From positions 1-21,565 of the forward strand of contig JBPCTR010000194.1 in assembly GCA_051011575.1 (NCBI GenBank): DNA of 21,565 nt, given 5' to 3'. Every line of letters begins with the position of its first letter. Within the stretch, counting starts at the first letter, position 1. Below are positions 5,326-13,105 of the stretch, one piece after another. The notes under the pieces are model-generated. The model worked only from the letters and a program-made list of their open reading frames with translations, did no database searches and had not been told where the DNA came from. The DNA is from SHLQ01 sp051011575 (lineage in GTDB: Bacteria > Actinomycetota > Acidimicrobiia > Acidimicrobiales > SHLQ01). Made by a program: the position numbers and the translations under genes.

Positions 5326-7845
5326 ATGCAGCATTTCGAGAATCCCACGTCCGACGGTCCTCCGGCCGGCGACTTCGGTGCACCACCACCGAGCCCGGCG
5401 AGTGTCGGGCAGCCGCTTCTCAGCGGCGCGTACGGGGCGCCACCGCCGGCCGTTGCTCCCCCCGCCCCATCGGGCGGTGGCGGACGCATCGCATGGATCG
5501 CGGCCATCGGTGCTGCACTTGCACTTCTGGTGGGCGGCGGATTCTTCGCGCTCGGTGCGCTCGGCGCCCAGGACGGTGCCGCCAGTCCAGAGGAGGCGGT
5601 CGATCGACTCATCGAGGCCGTCAACAACGAAGACTTCATCACACTTGGCGAGCTGATGGATCCGACGGAACGACGAACCATCGCCGAGCCGGTGATCTCC
5701 GACGTGCTTCCCGAACTCGTTCGCCTCGGGGTGTTCGACGAATCGCTCGATGCGGGTGCTGTCGATGGACTCGACTTCGAGTTGACTGACGTCACGTACC
5801 GAGTCGAACCACTCGTGGGGCACACCGATCTAATGGCTGTCTGGTTCACCAGCGGTTCGAGCAGTGCCTCGTTCCTTGTGGACGAGTTCCCGTTCGGCGA
5901 CGCCGTCCGCTCGCGGTTCGGTGACGAGATGATCGACGAAGTCGGCGAACCGACCGAGATCAACACCACCGCGCAGACCCCGATGGTTCTCGTCGAACGC
6001 GATGGTCGATGGTTCGTCTCGATGTGGTTCACGATCGCGGAGGGATCCCGCATCGACTCCGGCCTGGATCTGCCCGTCCTCAGCGACATGCCGGCATCGA
6101 ATGGAGCGTCGTCTCCCGAGGCCGCGGTCGAGGCGATGATCGACGAGATGGTCGAGTTCGACCTCGAGGGCATGATCGGACGGCTCGACCCCGACGAGAT
6201 GGCCGCCCTGTATCGCTACTCGCCACTGTTTCTCGAGGAGGTGCAGGACGAGCTCGACTTCGCTCGTCGTGAGCTGAGCGCGAGCGGAGCTCGGTGGGAC
6301 ATCACCGACCTCGCGTTCGACGTCGACACGAACGGTGACGACGCCGTCGTGACGATCGAGTCCCTCACGTTCACGATCGACGCTGATGAGATCCAACTCG
6401 ACGCTACGTATTCGACCACGCGAATCGAAGCCAACGCACGGGTCGATTTCGACGGTGATGTCTTTGAGGGCACGCTCCTCATCGAGCCCACCCGACTCGA
6501 GCTCTCCGGCTCGGGCGGCGGCGAGACCTTCGACGTCGAGGTCGTTCTCGACGCCGACGGCAATGCGATCCGCCTCGAGGGCAACGTCAGCGGAGAAAGC
6601 TTCCGAGGCGAACTCGCACTCGACGGCACGGGGTCGTGCTCGCGATTCGAGTTCAGCGGACTCGATGAATCCATCCAGGGTTGCCTCGAAGAAGAGCTCG
6701 GATCCGACGTGACCGGCACGTCGGTCGAGTCGATGATCGGGTGGATCGACCAGCTCGGGACGGAATTCCCCGGCTTCGACATCGCCGCCCGCCGGACGGA
6801 CGGAGATTGGTTCGTCTCGCCGATGGGAACCGTGATGCACAACGCCGTGAAGGGCCTCGAGGGCGTCGAGCAGGGTGACTTCGACGACATGCTCGATCAG
6901 ATGGCAGAGGCCTCCGACGCCGGAGTGATTCTCGACCTCATCGATCCCGACGGAATCACCAGCTTCGGCTCCGACCCCTTCGTCATCGAAGAGGGAACGG
7001 ACGGGTTTGCCAGGATCGATCCGGTCGAGCCGACGAGCAACTCCCTTGATCTCCAGGTCGATTTCGGCACGACCGTGACCACGGGGCTCCTCGGTCCCAA
7101 TGAAGAGAACGCGTACGTGGTCGAACTCCCGAACGCTTCCCTCGTGGGTGTGACCCTCTACGGGGCTGACGCCGTACCCGGAGGTATCGACGACCCCGTG
7201 CTGCGCGTGGTCGCACCCGACGGGTTCGAGATCGCCTACAACGACGACTACGACTCGCTCAACAGTGGGCTTCAGTTCAGCGCATTCGAAGCGGGCGAGT
7301 ACCAGATCGTGGTCGCCGATCTCGCCCAGGGCACCGGGTCCTTCCAACTCACGGTCGAGGTTCAGCCCGAAGGTGCCGACCCGGCGACGATGATCGGGTA
7401 CGACGACTTCAGGTTCCCTGTCGACCCGGGCACCGGTAGCGGCTCCGGCGGATCGCCGTCCGTGACGGTACCGCCGGCGTCCACCGCCGAGGACTTTTCG
7501 AGCCTCGGGCTGACGAGCGGTGGCAGCGTCTTCATGTCGGGCGCGCTCTCATCGTCCGGGTTCGACCTGTACGAGATCGAATTGATCGCGGGAGAGACGG
7601 TCACGATCACCCTGGAGGCCGACGAGGGTGAGGGCTTGTTCCCGCTCGACACGGTTCTGGTCCTTTCCGGTCCCGATGGATTCGTGGTGGCGGAGAACGA
7701 TGACTCCAGCAATGTCGACCTGGCCAACCCGACGGACAGCGAGATCATCTGGACCGCCCAAGCGTCTGGCACATACGGCATCCAGGTTCGCTCGTTCGGC
7801 GACTTCGGAGAGGGCCCCTACGTGATCAGCGCCGAGCGGAACTGA
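5326..7845 (+). CDS. membrane-anchored extracytoplasmic protein with two NTF2/DUF4878-like modules and two PPC-like domains
   Basis: An 839-residue protein. Residues 1-53 are a Pro/Gly/Ala-rich cytoplasmic tail, 54-80 a single transmembrane helix, and the rest is acidic and probably outside. Two modules start with the same pattern, SPEEAVDRLIEAV (87-99) and SPEAAVEAMIDEM (263-275), and each ends in a similar strand, ERDGRWFVSMWF (224-235) and RTDGDWFVSPMG (490-501). This is typical of DUF4878/NTF2-like lipid-free domains and suggests an internal duplication; the second carries a beta-rich insert (about 325-450). The C-terminus has two segments like bacterial pre-peptidase C-terminal (PPC) domains, about 590-680 and 735-838, each with a PDGF...NDD motif and a closing GEYQIVVADL or GTYGIQVRSF strand. 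No protease domain is present. The start ATG has AGG at 5318-5320. Role unknown; surface binding or cell-envelope sensing is a guess. Confidence 0.8.
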   Translation: MQHFENPTSDGPPAGDFGAPPPSPASVGQPLLSGAYGAPPPAVAPPAPSGGGGRIAWIAAIGAALALLVGGGFFALGALGAQDGAASPEEAVDRLIEAVNNEDFITLGELMDPTERRTIAEPVISDVLPELVRLGVFDESLDAGAVDGLDFELTDVTYRVEPLVGHTDLMAVWFTSGSSSASFLVDEFPFGDAVRSRFGDEMIDEVGEPTEINTTAQTPMVLVERDGRWFVSMWFTIAEGSRIDSGLDLPVLSDMPASNGASSPEAAVEAMIDEMVEFDLEGMIGRLDPDEMAALYRYSPLFLEEVQDELDFARRELSASGARWDITDLAFDVDTNGDDAVVTIESLTFTIDADEIQLDATYSTTRIEANARVDFDGDVFEGTLLIEPTRLELSGSGGGETFDVEVVLDADGNAIRLEGNVSGESFRGELALDGTGSCSRFEFSGLDESIQGCLEEELGSDVTGTSVESMIGWIDQLGTEFPGFDIAARRTDGDWFVSPMGTVMHNAVKGLEGVEQGDFDDMLDQMAEASDAGVILDLIDPDGITSFGSDPFVIEEGTDGFARIDPVEPTSNSLDLQVDFGTTVTTGLLGPNEENAYVVELPNASLVGVTLYGADAVPGGIDDPVLRVVAPDGFEIAYNDDYDSLNSGLQFSAFEAGEYQIVVADLAQGTGSFQLTVEVQPEGADPATMIGYDDFRFPVDPGTGSGSGGSPSVTVPPASTAEDFSSLGLTSGGSVFMSGALSSSGFDLYEIELIAGETVTITLEADEGEGLFPLDTVLVLSGPDGFVVAENDDSSNVDLANPTDSEIIWTAQASGTYGIQVRSFGDFGEGPYVISAERN

Positions 7846-7938
7846 CCGCCGCCGCTACCGATTTGCCACCCTCGGCGACGTCGTCAACGATTGAACGACT
7901 CGCCGGGCATCGTCGCCCGACGGGACTGGGGGGACATC

Positions 7939-8298
7939 ATGGGAGCGCTCGCTTGGATCGCCGGGATCCTGCTCATCCTTCTGCTGCTCATGGCCGGGAC
8001 GATGAAGATCACGGAGCACGAGATGAGCCTCGACGTGGCTCGTCGTCTCGGTGTTCCGGATCAGATGTGGACGTACATCGGCGGCGCCGAGGTTCTGGGC
8101 GCCATCGGCCTCTTCCTCGGCCTGCTCGGTGGAGATCTCGAATTCATCGGGCTGATCGCCGCCGTCGGCGTGATCGCGCTTATGGCCGGTGCCCTGATCT
8201 ATCACCAGCGCGCCGGAGATCCTCCGAAAGAGATGCTCGGTCCGCTGGTTGGTCTGTTGCTCACGATCCTCTACGTAGTGGCGATCGGCGCCCGCTGA
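7939..8298 (+). CDS. DoxX-like membrane protein
   Basis: A 119-residue membrane protein with four helices (about 4-21, 45-64, 67-86 and 98-117). The layout, helix 1 followed by a charged amphipathic segment (GTMKITEHEMSLDVARRLGVP) and then GGAEVLGAIGLFLGLL, matches the DoxX-like family (DoxX_2 type); the E in GGAEVLGA is a usual conserved residue. These proteins have no settled biochemical role, although relatives are tied to thiol redox and quinone metabolism. I chose the ATG at 7939, next to a G-rich GGGGGGAC stretch at 7927-7934, over an in-frame TTG at 7891, whose extra 16 residues are charged and not family-like. The methyltransferase-like gene follows after 23 bp. Confidence 0.75.
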   Translation: MGALAWIAGILLILLLLMAGTMKITEHEMSLDVARRLGVPDQMWTYIGGAEVLGAIGLFLGLLGGDLEFIGLIAAVGVIALMAGALIYHQRAGDPPKEMLGPLVGLLLTILYVVAIGAR

Positions 8299-8309
8299 GC
8301 AAGGTCGTC

Positions 8310-8315
8310 TAGCGT
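8310..8315 (+). promoter_or_regulatory. -10-like hexamer for the methyltransferase-like gene
   Basis: TAGCGT ends 6 nt before the ATG at 8322, which has no SD. This would give a leaderless message. It lies in the 23-bp gap after the DoxX-like gene, so read-through is also possible. Confidence 0.35.
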
Positions 8316-8321
8316 CGGCGC

Positions 8322-9449
8322 ATGCAAACCGCCGACACCCCCTTTCGGTTCTACGACAACCGGCAGAAGTACCTCCAGTTCGTCACCACGACGAACGAGA
8401 AGTGGAAGGTCGCGGAACGCGCCGCGCGCGAGCTCGCAGGGCTCCGACCCGAGCCACCGGCGCTCCGACTCTTCGACGCGGGTGTCGGCGACGGAACCGT
8501 TCTGGCCCATCTCATGCGGGCGATGCATCGACGATTCCCGACCGTTCCGTTCTATGTCGTGGGCAAGGAAATCAGTCTGGAGGACGTGCGTCTCACACTC
8601 GAAAAACTTCCCGACCGTTTTATGGAGCACCCCCAATCGGTCGTGGTGATCACGAACCTGCACTATGCCGAAGCGCCGGCACTGGAGCCCAACACGCTGG
8701 AGAAAATGAAGCGGATGGTGTTCGAGCACGTGGAACTCGACGGAAGTGATTCCCACACCTTTGGGGAACAGCTTCGGGCACTGGACGACTTCATGGTCGA
8801 GAACTGGAAGGTCGCCCCGAGTCCCACCTCGGGCAACCCGCTCTACGTGACGCCGGCAGCGATGGTGATCTACCGGAAGGATCACGCCTTCGCGCTCGAC
8901 CAGGTGATCCCGAGCCCCGACGATCGCAGAGCGGACTTCGACCTGATCCTGGCATCGCAGCCCTGGCGGTCGCGGACCGGTCCGGGCTTCAAGGTCGACC
9001 GAATTCTCGCACCCCTCAGTCGTAGTCTCCGTCCGAACGGGGTCCTGCTCGGTATCCAATCCCGTGGAGAGGATCCCGGACTCGAGATCGTGCAGGAGAT
9101 CTGGCCGGGCGAGGATCCGTTCCCGGTCGACCGTCACGAGCTGCTACGTCACCTTCGCTCGGCGCTCGAGGACGAACTCGGCGACTACGACCTGATGGCC
9201 CTGCCCGAGGACGCGTCGACGCTCACCTATGAGATGCACACCCTGCCCACCGAGATCGACAACAACATCGGTACGTCGACACTGTTCGCAGCGTGGAACG
9301 CGGCGATCTACGTGGCGCAGATCGAGGATCATCGGGTCGAGACGGCTGCGCTCGATGGTCGCTACATCGACGCCACCGCCGACGTGCTGAAGCGGCATGG
9401 CGGGTTGTGGTTCAACGACGAAACGTTCGCGATCCGGAAGCTCTCTTAA
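8322..9449 (+). CDS. class I SAM-dependent methyltransferase-like protein
   Basis: A soluble 375-residue protein. The glycine-rich motif I, RLFDAGVGDGTVLAHLM (49-65), and the strand FYVVGKEIS with acidic E83 (77-85) form a Rossmann-type SAM site. DLILASQPWRSR (207-218) holds the strand-4 position where many methyltransferases carry their catalytic D/N-PP-x motif; here it reads SQPW, so the target is not obvious. The N-terminus RFYDNRQKYLQFVTTTNEKW (9-28) is striking and looks like a subfamily signature. A long insertion (about 115-200) separates the SAM site from the SQPW strand. No subfamily with known substrate is recognised. No SD precedes the ATG; see the TAGCGT hexamer. It is convergent with the Rieske oxygenase gene. 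Confidence 0.72.
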   Translation: MQTADTPFRFYDNRQKYLQFVTTTNEKWKVAERAARELAGLRPEPPALRLFDAGVGDGTVLAHLMRAMHRRFPTVPFYVVGKEISLEDVRLTLEKLPDRFMEHPQSVVVITNLHYAEAPALEPNTLEKMKRMVFEHVELDGSDSHTFGEQLRALDDFMVENWKVAPSPTSGNPLYVTPAAMVIYRKDHAFALDQVIPSPDDRRADFDLILASQPWRSRTGPGFKVDRILAPLSRSLRPNGVLLGIQSRGEDPGLEIVQEIWPGEDPFPVDRHELLRHLRSALEDELGDYDLMALPEDASTLTYEMHTLPTEIDNNIGTSTLFAAWNAAIYVAQIEDHRVETAALDGRYIDATADVLKRHGGLWFNDETFAIRKLS

Positions 9450-9463
9450 CGTCGATCGTCCGG

Positions 9464-9483
9464 GCGCCCTCGATTCGGGGCGC
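9464..9483. terminator. hairpin between convergent genes
   Basis: GCGCCC (9464-9469) pairs with GGGCGC (9478-9483) across an 8-nt loop, 15 bp after the methyltransferase-like stop and about 57 bp after the end of the convergent Rieske gene. It lacks a T-run on either strand. A bidirectional terminator is plausible. Confidence 0.4.
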
Positions 9484-9540
9484 GGATTGCCGGATGCCGG
9501 CCTCCGCTCATCGTGCCTCGGAGCCGACGTCCGAAGGAAT

Positions 9541-10797
9541 TCAGATGTCGATCGTGGCGGGGGCGGGGTTTTCGGCGGTTCCCAGCCTCGATGCCTCGGA
9601 GCCGTCGTCGCCGGGCGGGATCGTGGGGGTGTTGCCCGTCATCAGGTCGGCGAGGACGTTGTGGAAACGATGCAGCGGTTCCTCGAAACGGGGGGCAAGG
9701 GGCCCCGGCGGAACGGCGCCCCGGGTTAGCCCACGCTGACCACGTTGCACGATGTCGATGTCTTCGGCGTTCACGTCGAGCCAGAAGGTTCGGGTGGGGT
9801 CGAACGCCTCGTCCGACGCGTCGGCACCGCTCTTCGGGAGGAGCCACGTGCAGATCTCACTGGTGATGCCGGGGGCGACCGGATCGAGCTGCATCACGAA
9901 CACATGGTTCGGCAGCACCGACAACAACACGTTGGGAAAGATCGCCACGAATCGGCCACTCACGGCGTCGGAGTCGTCGAGGCCATCGGCCGGCGGCAGG
10001 CTCAGCCAGTCGTCACGCTCGTCGCCACTCACCGGGGTGGTGGTCTGGCCGCAGTACATTCCCGGGCCCTGGTACCGGTAGTGGTCGTCGACGCGACTCA
10101 CCTTCGCGAGCTCTGGATGCACCCAGGTGAGGTGGTAATACTCCTGGAAGTTCTCCGAGATCAGCTTCCAGTTGGCGCGTATCTCGAGACGCTGGTTGAG
10201 TCGCGGCTGCCAGTCGTCGAGCGCGTAGCCCTGCATGCGCTCGGGGAGATCACCGAGCCACTCGTGCAGCGGCATGGTCTCGTCGGAAAGACACGCGAAC
10301 AGAAGCACGCCCCACGTTTCGACCCGGACGGGTGCCAGCGAGAACTCCTTGGCATGACGGGCTGGGTCGAAATCGTCGCGGGGGATGTCGTCGAATCGCG
10401 GCGTGGCTTTCAGCCGGCCGTCGAGGGCGTACCCCCAGCGGTGATACGGGCAGCGAAGGGTGGAGCCCACGTCGGCATCACACTCGTAGAGCTCCGTGCC
10501 GCGGTGTCGACAGGAGTTGAGAAAGCCATGCAGGGCGCCATCGGCGTCGCGGGTGATGAGGATCGATCGGCTTCCGACCGTTCGAACGAGCACGCGACCC
10601 GGCGCGGCATCGGCGGCGATCCCCACGCAGACCCACGCCGTTTCGAACACGCGCTCCTGCTCGGTGTCGAAGAAGTCGGTGTTCGTGTAGGCGACGGGAT
10701 CGAGTCCGGTCGACGCGCCGAGTGATTCGCGGGTACCCGTCCAGAAATCGTCGGTGACCCAGCGGGGCCGGTACTCGCCAGTCGCTTCGAGGGTCAT
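9541..10797 (-). CDS. Rieske non-heme iron oxygenase, alpha subunit
   Basis: A 418-residue oxygenase of the aromatic-ring-hydroxylating (RHO) type. The Rieske [2Fe-2S] cluster ligands are C96 and H98 in NSCRHRGTE, and C116 and H119 in CPYHRWGY. The mononuclear iron site is ENFQEYYHLTWVHPEL, with H222 and H227, and an Asp in the segment EDIDIVQRGQ (345-354). The bridging N/D-rich surroundings are intact, so it should be active. Such enzymes hydroxylate, demethylate or dihydroxylate small organic molecules using electrons from a separate reductase, which is not in this window. The short C-terminal region fits monooxygenase-type members (choline/carnitine/betaine-like) as well as ring dioxygenases, so the substrate is open. 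I chose the ATG at 10797 (MTLEATGEYRP); an in-frame ATG at 10836 adds 13 residues, and neither has an SD. Confidence 0.92.
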   Translation of the reverse strand: MTLEATGEYRPRWVTDDFWTGTRESLGASTGLDPVAYTNTDFFDTEQERVFETAWVCVGIAADAAPGRVLVRTVGSRSILITRDADGALHGFLNSCRHRGTELYECDADVGSTLRCPYHRWGYALDGRLKATPRFDDIPRDDFDPARHAKEFSLAPVRVETWGVLLFACLSDETMPLHEWLGDLPERMQGYALDDWQPRLNQRLEIRANWKLISENFQEYYHLTWVHPELAKVSRVDDHYRYQGPGMYCGQTTTPVSGDERDDWLSLPPADGLDDSDAVSGRFVAIFPNVLLSVLPNHVFVMQLDPVAPGITSEICTWLLPKSGADASDEAFDPTRTFWLDVNAEDIDIVQRGQRGLTRGAVPPGPLAPRFEEPLHRFHNVLADLMTGNTPTIPPGDDGSEASRLGTAENPAPATIDI

Positions 10798-10868
10798 GGC
10801 AAAAAGATGCCACGAAGCGGACTTCCGGACCAACATCTCGAACGCGAATGGATCGGGCGAGCGGCGAC

Positions 10869-10880
10869 GGTATCGTTACC
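10869..10880. promoter_or_regulatory. possible divergent promoter for tRNA-Glu and Rieske gene
   Basis: The dyad GGTA-TCGT-TACC contains TATCGT on the plus strand (10871-10876), 31 nt before the tRNA. On the minus strand TACCGT lies just beyond it toward the Rieske gene. It could serve both directions. No -35 elements are evident. Confidence 0.25.
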
Positions 10881-10907
10881 AACCGGCCCGCATTGTCGGT
10901 GCCGAAG

Positions 10908-10980
10908 GCCCCCATCGTCCAGCGGCCTAGGACGCCTGCCTTTCACGCAGGTAACACGGGTTCGAATCCCGTTGGGGGTG
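10908..10980 (+). tRNA. tRNA-Glu (anticodon TTC)
   Basis: The full cloverleaf is present in 73 nt. The acceptor stem GCCCCCA (10908-10914) pairs with TGGGGGT (10973-10979), with a G-T wobble at the end. The D-arm region is GTCCAGCGGCCTAGGAC. The anticodon stem CCTGC/GCAGG (10935-10939/10947-10951) encloses CTTTCAC, anticodon TTC at 10942-10944. The T-arm is ACGGG-TTCGAAT-CCCGT (10956-10972), with discriminator G10980. CCA is not encoded, which is common in actinobacteria. It reads GAA/GAG glutamate codons. Confidence 0.96.
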
Positions 10981-11132
10981 CTGTTATTTGCGCTTGCGCA
11001 GAGCCACACCAGATTTGCCCGACCGACCGATTTCAGCGGTTCTAAAGGATTGGTGTGCTGGCGCTGGGTCCCCACTCGGCTGCCCGCGGACCGCCTCATG
11101 TCGTGGCCACATTCGGTGCAGAATCCAAAGCC

Positions 11133-12872
11133 CTACGGCGGTAGCCCGGCGCGCACGAGCCCCTCGATGAACAGCGCCCTTGTCTCGTGGTCCGGATAGA
11201 TCAGACTCTTCTCCATCCTCGCTGCCGAGAACGTCGGAAGAAGCTCGACGATGCGCTCGGCGCTGTCCTTGGCCTCGTCCGCCCGATTGAGCAGACCGAG
11301 GGCTGCCGCTGATGCGAAGTGGGACTGCAGGTGGTTTCTCAATCGCAGCGCCTTGCGGGTCCAGGCGACCACGCTGTCGTAGGCGCCGGTGGCGAAATGG
11401 GCCCACGCCAGATCGTTGGCGACATCGAAACGCATCGGATCGTGCAGACTCAGCTGCCAGGCGCGTGACTGCGCGGCGATCGCCTCGGTCGGACGACCCA
11501 TGGCCACCAGCGCAAGACCCAGCATGTGGTGGCCTGGCGTTGCGTGGGGGTTGGCATCGATCATCCACCGCGCATGCTCAGCCGCTTCCTCGGGAGCGCC
11601 GAGAAGGCTTGCGAGAATCGACAACGCGAATCGACCGAAGAAATCCTGGTCATCGAGCTGCATCGCCAGCTCAGCATCGCGCCGGGCGGTCTCGAAGGGA
11701 GTCGAGTCGTCGCCGAACCGCACGCCGAACATCACGGTCAGAGCGAGGCGAGCTCCTGCGGTGTGGGCGACCGGCGTCGCGAACCTCGGATCGAGCGCCC
11801 GCGCTTCCTCGAACAGCTCGAGCGAGGATTCGAGGCCGTCCTTGGTGAAACGATTCAGTTCAAATTGGCCGCGGATGGTGAGATCCCAGGCATCCAGCTG
11901 TGGACGCCGGGTTCGGCGCCGCCCGACCGCATCCCGCACCGTCGGCCGCACCCGGGTCGTCAGCTCCGCAACGAGCTCGTCCTGTAGGTCGAACAGGTCG
12001 CCTGCCGGGCGGTCGAGTTTCTCACTCCAGATCGTGGTGCCGGATTCGCCATCCACGAGGTGGGCAGTGAGTCGAATTCGGTCGCCGGCGCGGCGCACCG
12101 TTCCTCCCACGACGTGCGTGGCATCGAGCTCACGCGCCACCAGGCGAATATCGAGGTTCCGGCCTTTGTAGGCGAACGATGAGCCTCGTGGCAGTACAGC
12201 CAACTCGCGATCCATCGAAATCGCGCCGATCAGGTCCTCCGCAATCCCGTCGGCGAAGTACTCCTGTTCAGGGTCGTCGCTGAGGTTCTCGAAGGCGAGG
12301 ACAGCAACGGTGGCAAGCTTCCGAGCAGCCGGCGACACGGATATTGGAGCCGCCGCGTCCATCGTTGCTTTCCACACACGTACCGTCCCGGGAACACCCT
12401 TGAGCTGCTGAAACCCACCGTCCATGAACTCGAAACGTCCGAGCAGCCCGTCTCGCACCGACTCGCTGACGGTGATCCCACCGGTGTCGGCGATCGACTC
12501 CAGCCGCGCCGCCACGTTGACGCCGTCACCAAATATGTCACCAGTCTCATCAACGATGATCTCGGCGAAATTGATGCCGATGCGAAGCATCATGCGTCGC
12601 GACTGCGCCAGCGTCTCGTTGCGAGCCTTCATCACCGCGTGGATTTCGAGCCCGGCCGCCATCGCCGCGCCAGAATCTGGGAATTCGATAAGCATCCCGT
12701 CGCCGGTCGTTTTGACGATTCGACCGCCGCGGTTGGAGATGATTGGGTCGACGGCGACGACGTGCGCGCGAAGTGCGGCCATGGTCCCATCCTCGTCGGC
12801 GGCCATCATCGCCGTGAATCCGACAACGTCAGCCATCATCACGGCCGCTACGTGTCGTTTGAGGGTATCCAT
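11133..12872 (-). CDS. class III adenylate cyclase with TolB-like and TPR regions
   Basis: A soluble 579-residue protein. The N-terminal cyclase domain (about 5-170) has the metal ligands D15 (MMADVVGFT) and D58 (KTTGDGM), the adenine-selecting K54, the GDIFGDGVNVAARLE segment and the transition-state pair N119/R123, so it should make cAMP from ATP. Residues 186-300 form a CadC/TolB-like region (AVLAFENLSDDPEQEYFADG), and about 325-579 are TPR-like helical repeats. This architecture is best known from rhizobia and other alphaproteobacteria, where it is highly multiplied; here it may be acquired or simply shared. There is no transmembrane or input domain, so regulation probably goes through the TPR part. 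I chose the ATG at 12872 (MDTLKRHVAAVMMAD); a TTG at 12935 would add a non-conserved tail. TACGGT lies 9 nt upstream on the minus strand. Confidence 0.93.
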   Translation of the reverse strand: MDTLKRHVAAVMMADVVGFTAMMAADEDGTMAALRAHVVAVDPIISNRGGRIVKTTGDGMLIEFPDSGAAMAAGLEIHAVMKARNETLAQSRRMMLRIGINFAEIIVDETGDIFGDGVNVAARLESIADTGGITVSESVRDGLLGRFEFMDGGFQQLKGVPGTVRVWKATMDAAAPISVSPAARKLATVAVLAFENLSDDPEQEYFADGIAEDLIGAISMDRELAVLPRGSSFAYKGRNLDIRLVARELDATHVVGGTVRRAGDRIRLTAHLVDGESGTTIWSEKLDRPAGDLFDLQDELVAELTTRVRPTVRDAVGRRRTRRPQLDAWDLTIRGQFELNRFTKDGLESSLELFEEARALDPRFATPVAHTAGARLALTVMFGVRFGDDSTPFETARRDAELAMQLDDQDFFGRFALSILASLLGAPEEAAEHARWMIDANPHATPGHHMLGLALVAMGRPTEAIAAQSRAWQLSLHDPMRFDVANDLAWAHFATGAYDSVVAWTRKALRLRNHLQSHFASAAALGLLNRADEAKDSAERIVELLPTFSAARMEKSLIYPDHETRALFIEGLVRAGLPP

Positions 12873-12945
12873 CTCGACTCGACCGTACTGAAATGGCGTC
12901 GGCGCCGCGCCGTCCTGCAATTGAATCGGCACCAACTACGCTCTA

Positions 12946-13006
12946 GGACCTGAACGGGTCCCGACCCCGTCCGGGAGTTCGGGCCTTGCAGATGTCTGGA
13001 CACATC
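12946..13006. repeat. two small hairpins upstream of the cyclase gene
   Basis: GGACC-TGAACG-GGTCC (12946-12961) and GATGT-CTGGAC-ACATC (12991-13006) lie between the tRNA-like remnant and the cyclase start. They could end transcription coming from the SH3-like lipoprotein gene on the minus strand. Neither has a T-run. Confidence 0.35.
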
Positions 13007-13014
13007 ACCACGAG

Positions 13015-13047
13015 TGGGCCGTGAGGAATTCGAACCCCCGATCCGTT
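13015..13047 (-). other. 3'-end remnant of a tRNA gene (tRNA-Lys-like)
   Basis: On the minus strand the sequence runs from AACGGATC through GGGGG-TTCGAAT-TCCTC (a T-arm with wobble pairs) to ACGGCCCA, which is what the 3' third of an actinobacterial tRNA-Lys looks like. The matching 5' acceptor arm (GGGCCGT) and any D-arm are absent from the preceding 120 nt, so it is not a working tRNA. Such 3' fragments are classic scars of integration into a tRNA gene. No integrase lies next to it, and the donor tRNA is not in the window. Confidence 0.5.
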
Positions 13048-13105
13048 GCGCGTGATGGAAAGATCGTTCCGTCCGTAGACGTTCGCACACTAGTGAGGAG
13101 TGCTG

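Noticed and set aside
4962..6173. 403-residue minus-strand open frame
   Set aside because: Antisense to the FHA-like and 839-residue genes; low-complexity Ser/Arg/Pro composition typical of high-GC shadow frames.
5830..7347. 505-residue minus-strand open frame
   Set aside because: Antisense to the 839-residue gene, whose domains, signal/anchor layout and codon bias are convincing; the shadow shows no domain pattern.
10989..11000. TGCGCTTGCGCA after tRNA-Glu as a terminator
   Set aside because: The loop would be only two to four bases, the stem is short and there is no T-run; nothing else in 10981-11132 was convincing.
10794..11099. Minus-strand frame across the tRNA gene (NGIRTRVTCVKG-type protein)
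   Set aside because: This is the antisense of the tRNA-Glu gene, a well-known source of false proteins of exactly this wording.
10984..11132. In-frame CTECGHD (zinc-finger-like) stretch right after the cyclase TAG stop
   Set aside because: Only two cysteines and one His, directly after a stop that matches the usual family end (RAGLPP), and the frame runs on into antisense tRNA. Treated as chance.
10908..13047. tRNA-Glu and the tRNA-like remnant as the two ends (attL/attR) of an integrated element
   Set aside because: The two 3' ends differ (TGGGGGT versus ACGGCCC) and lie on opposite strands, and no integrase is present between them.
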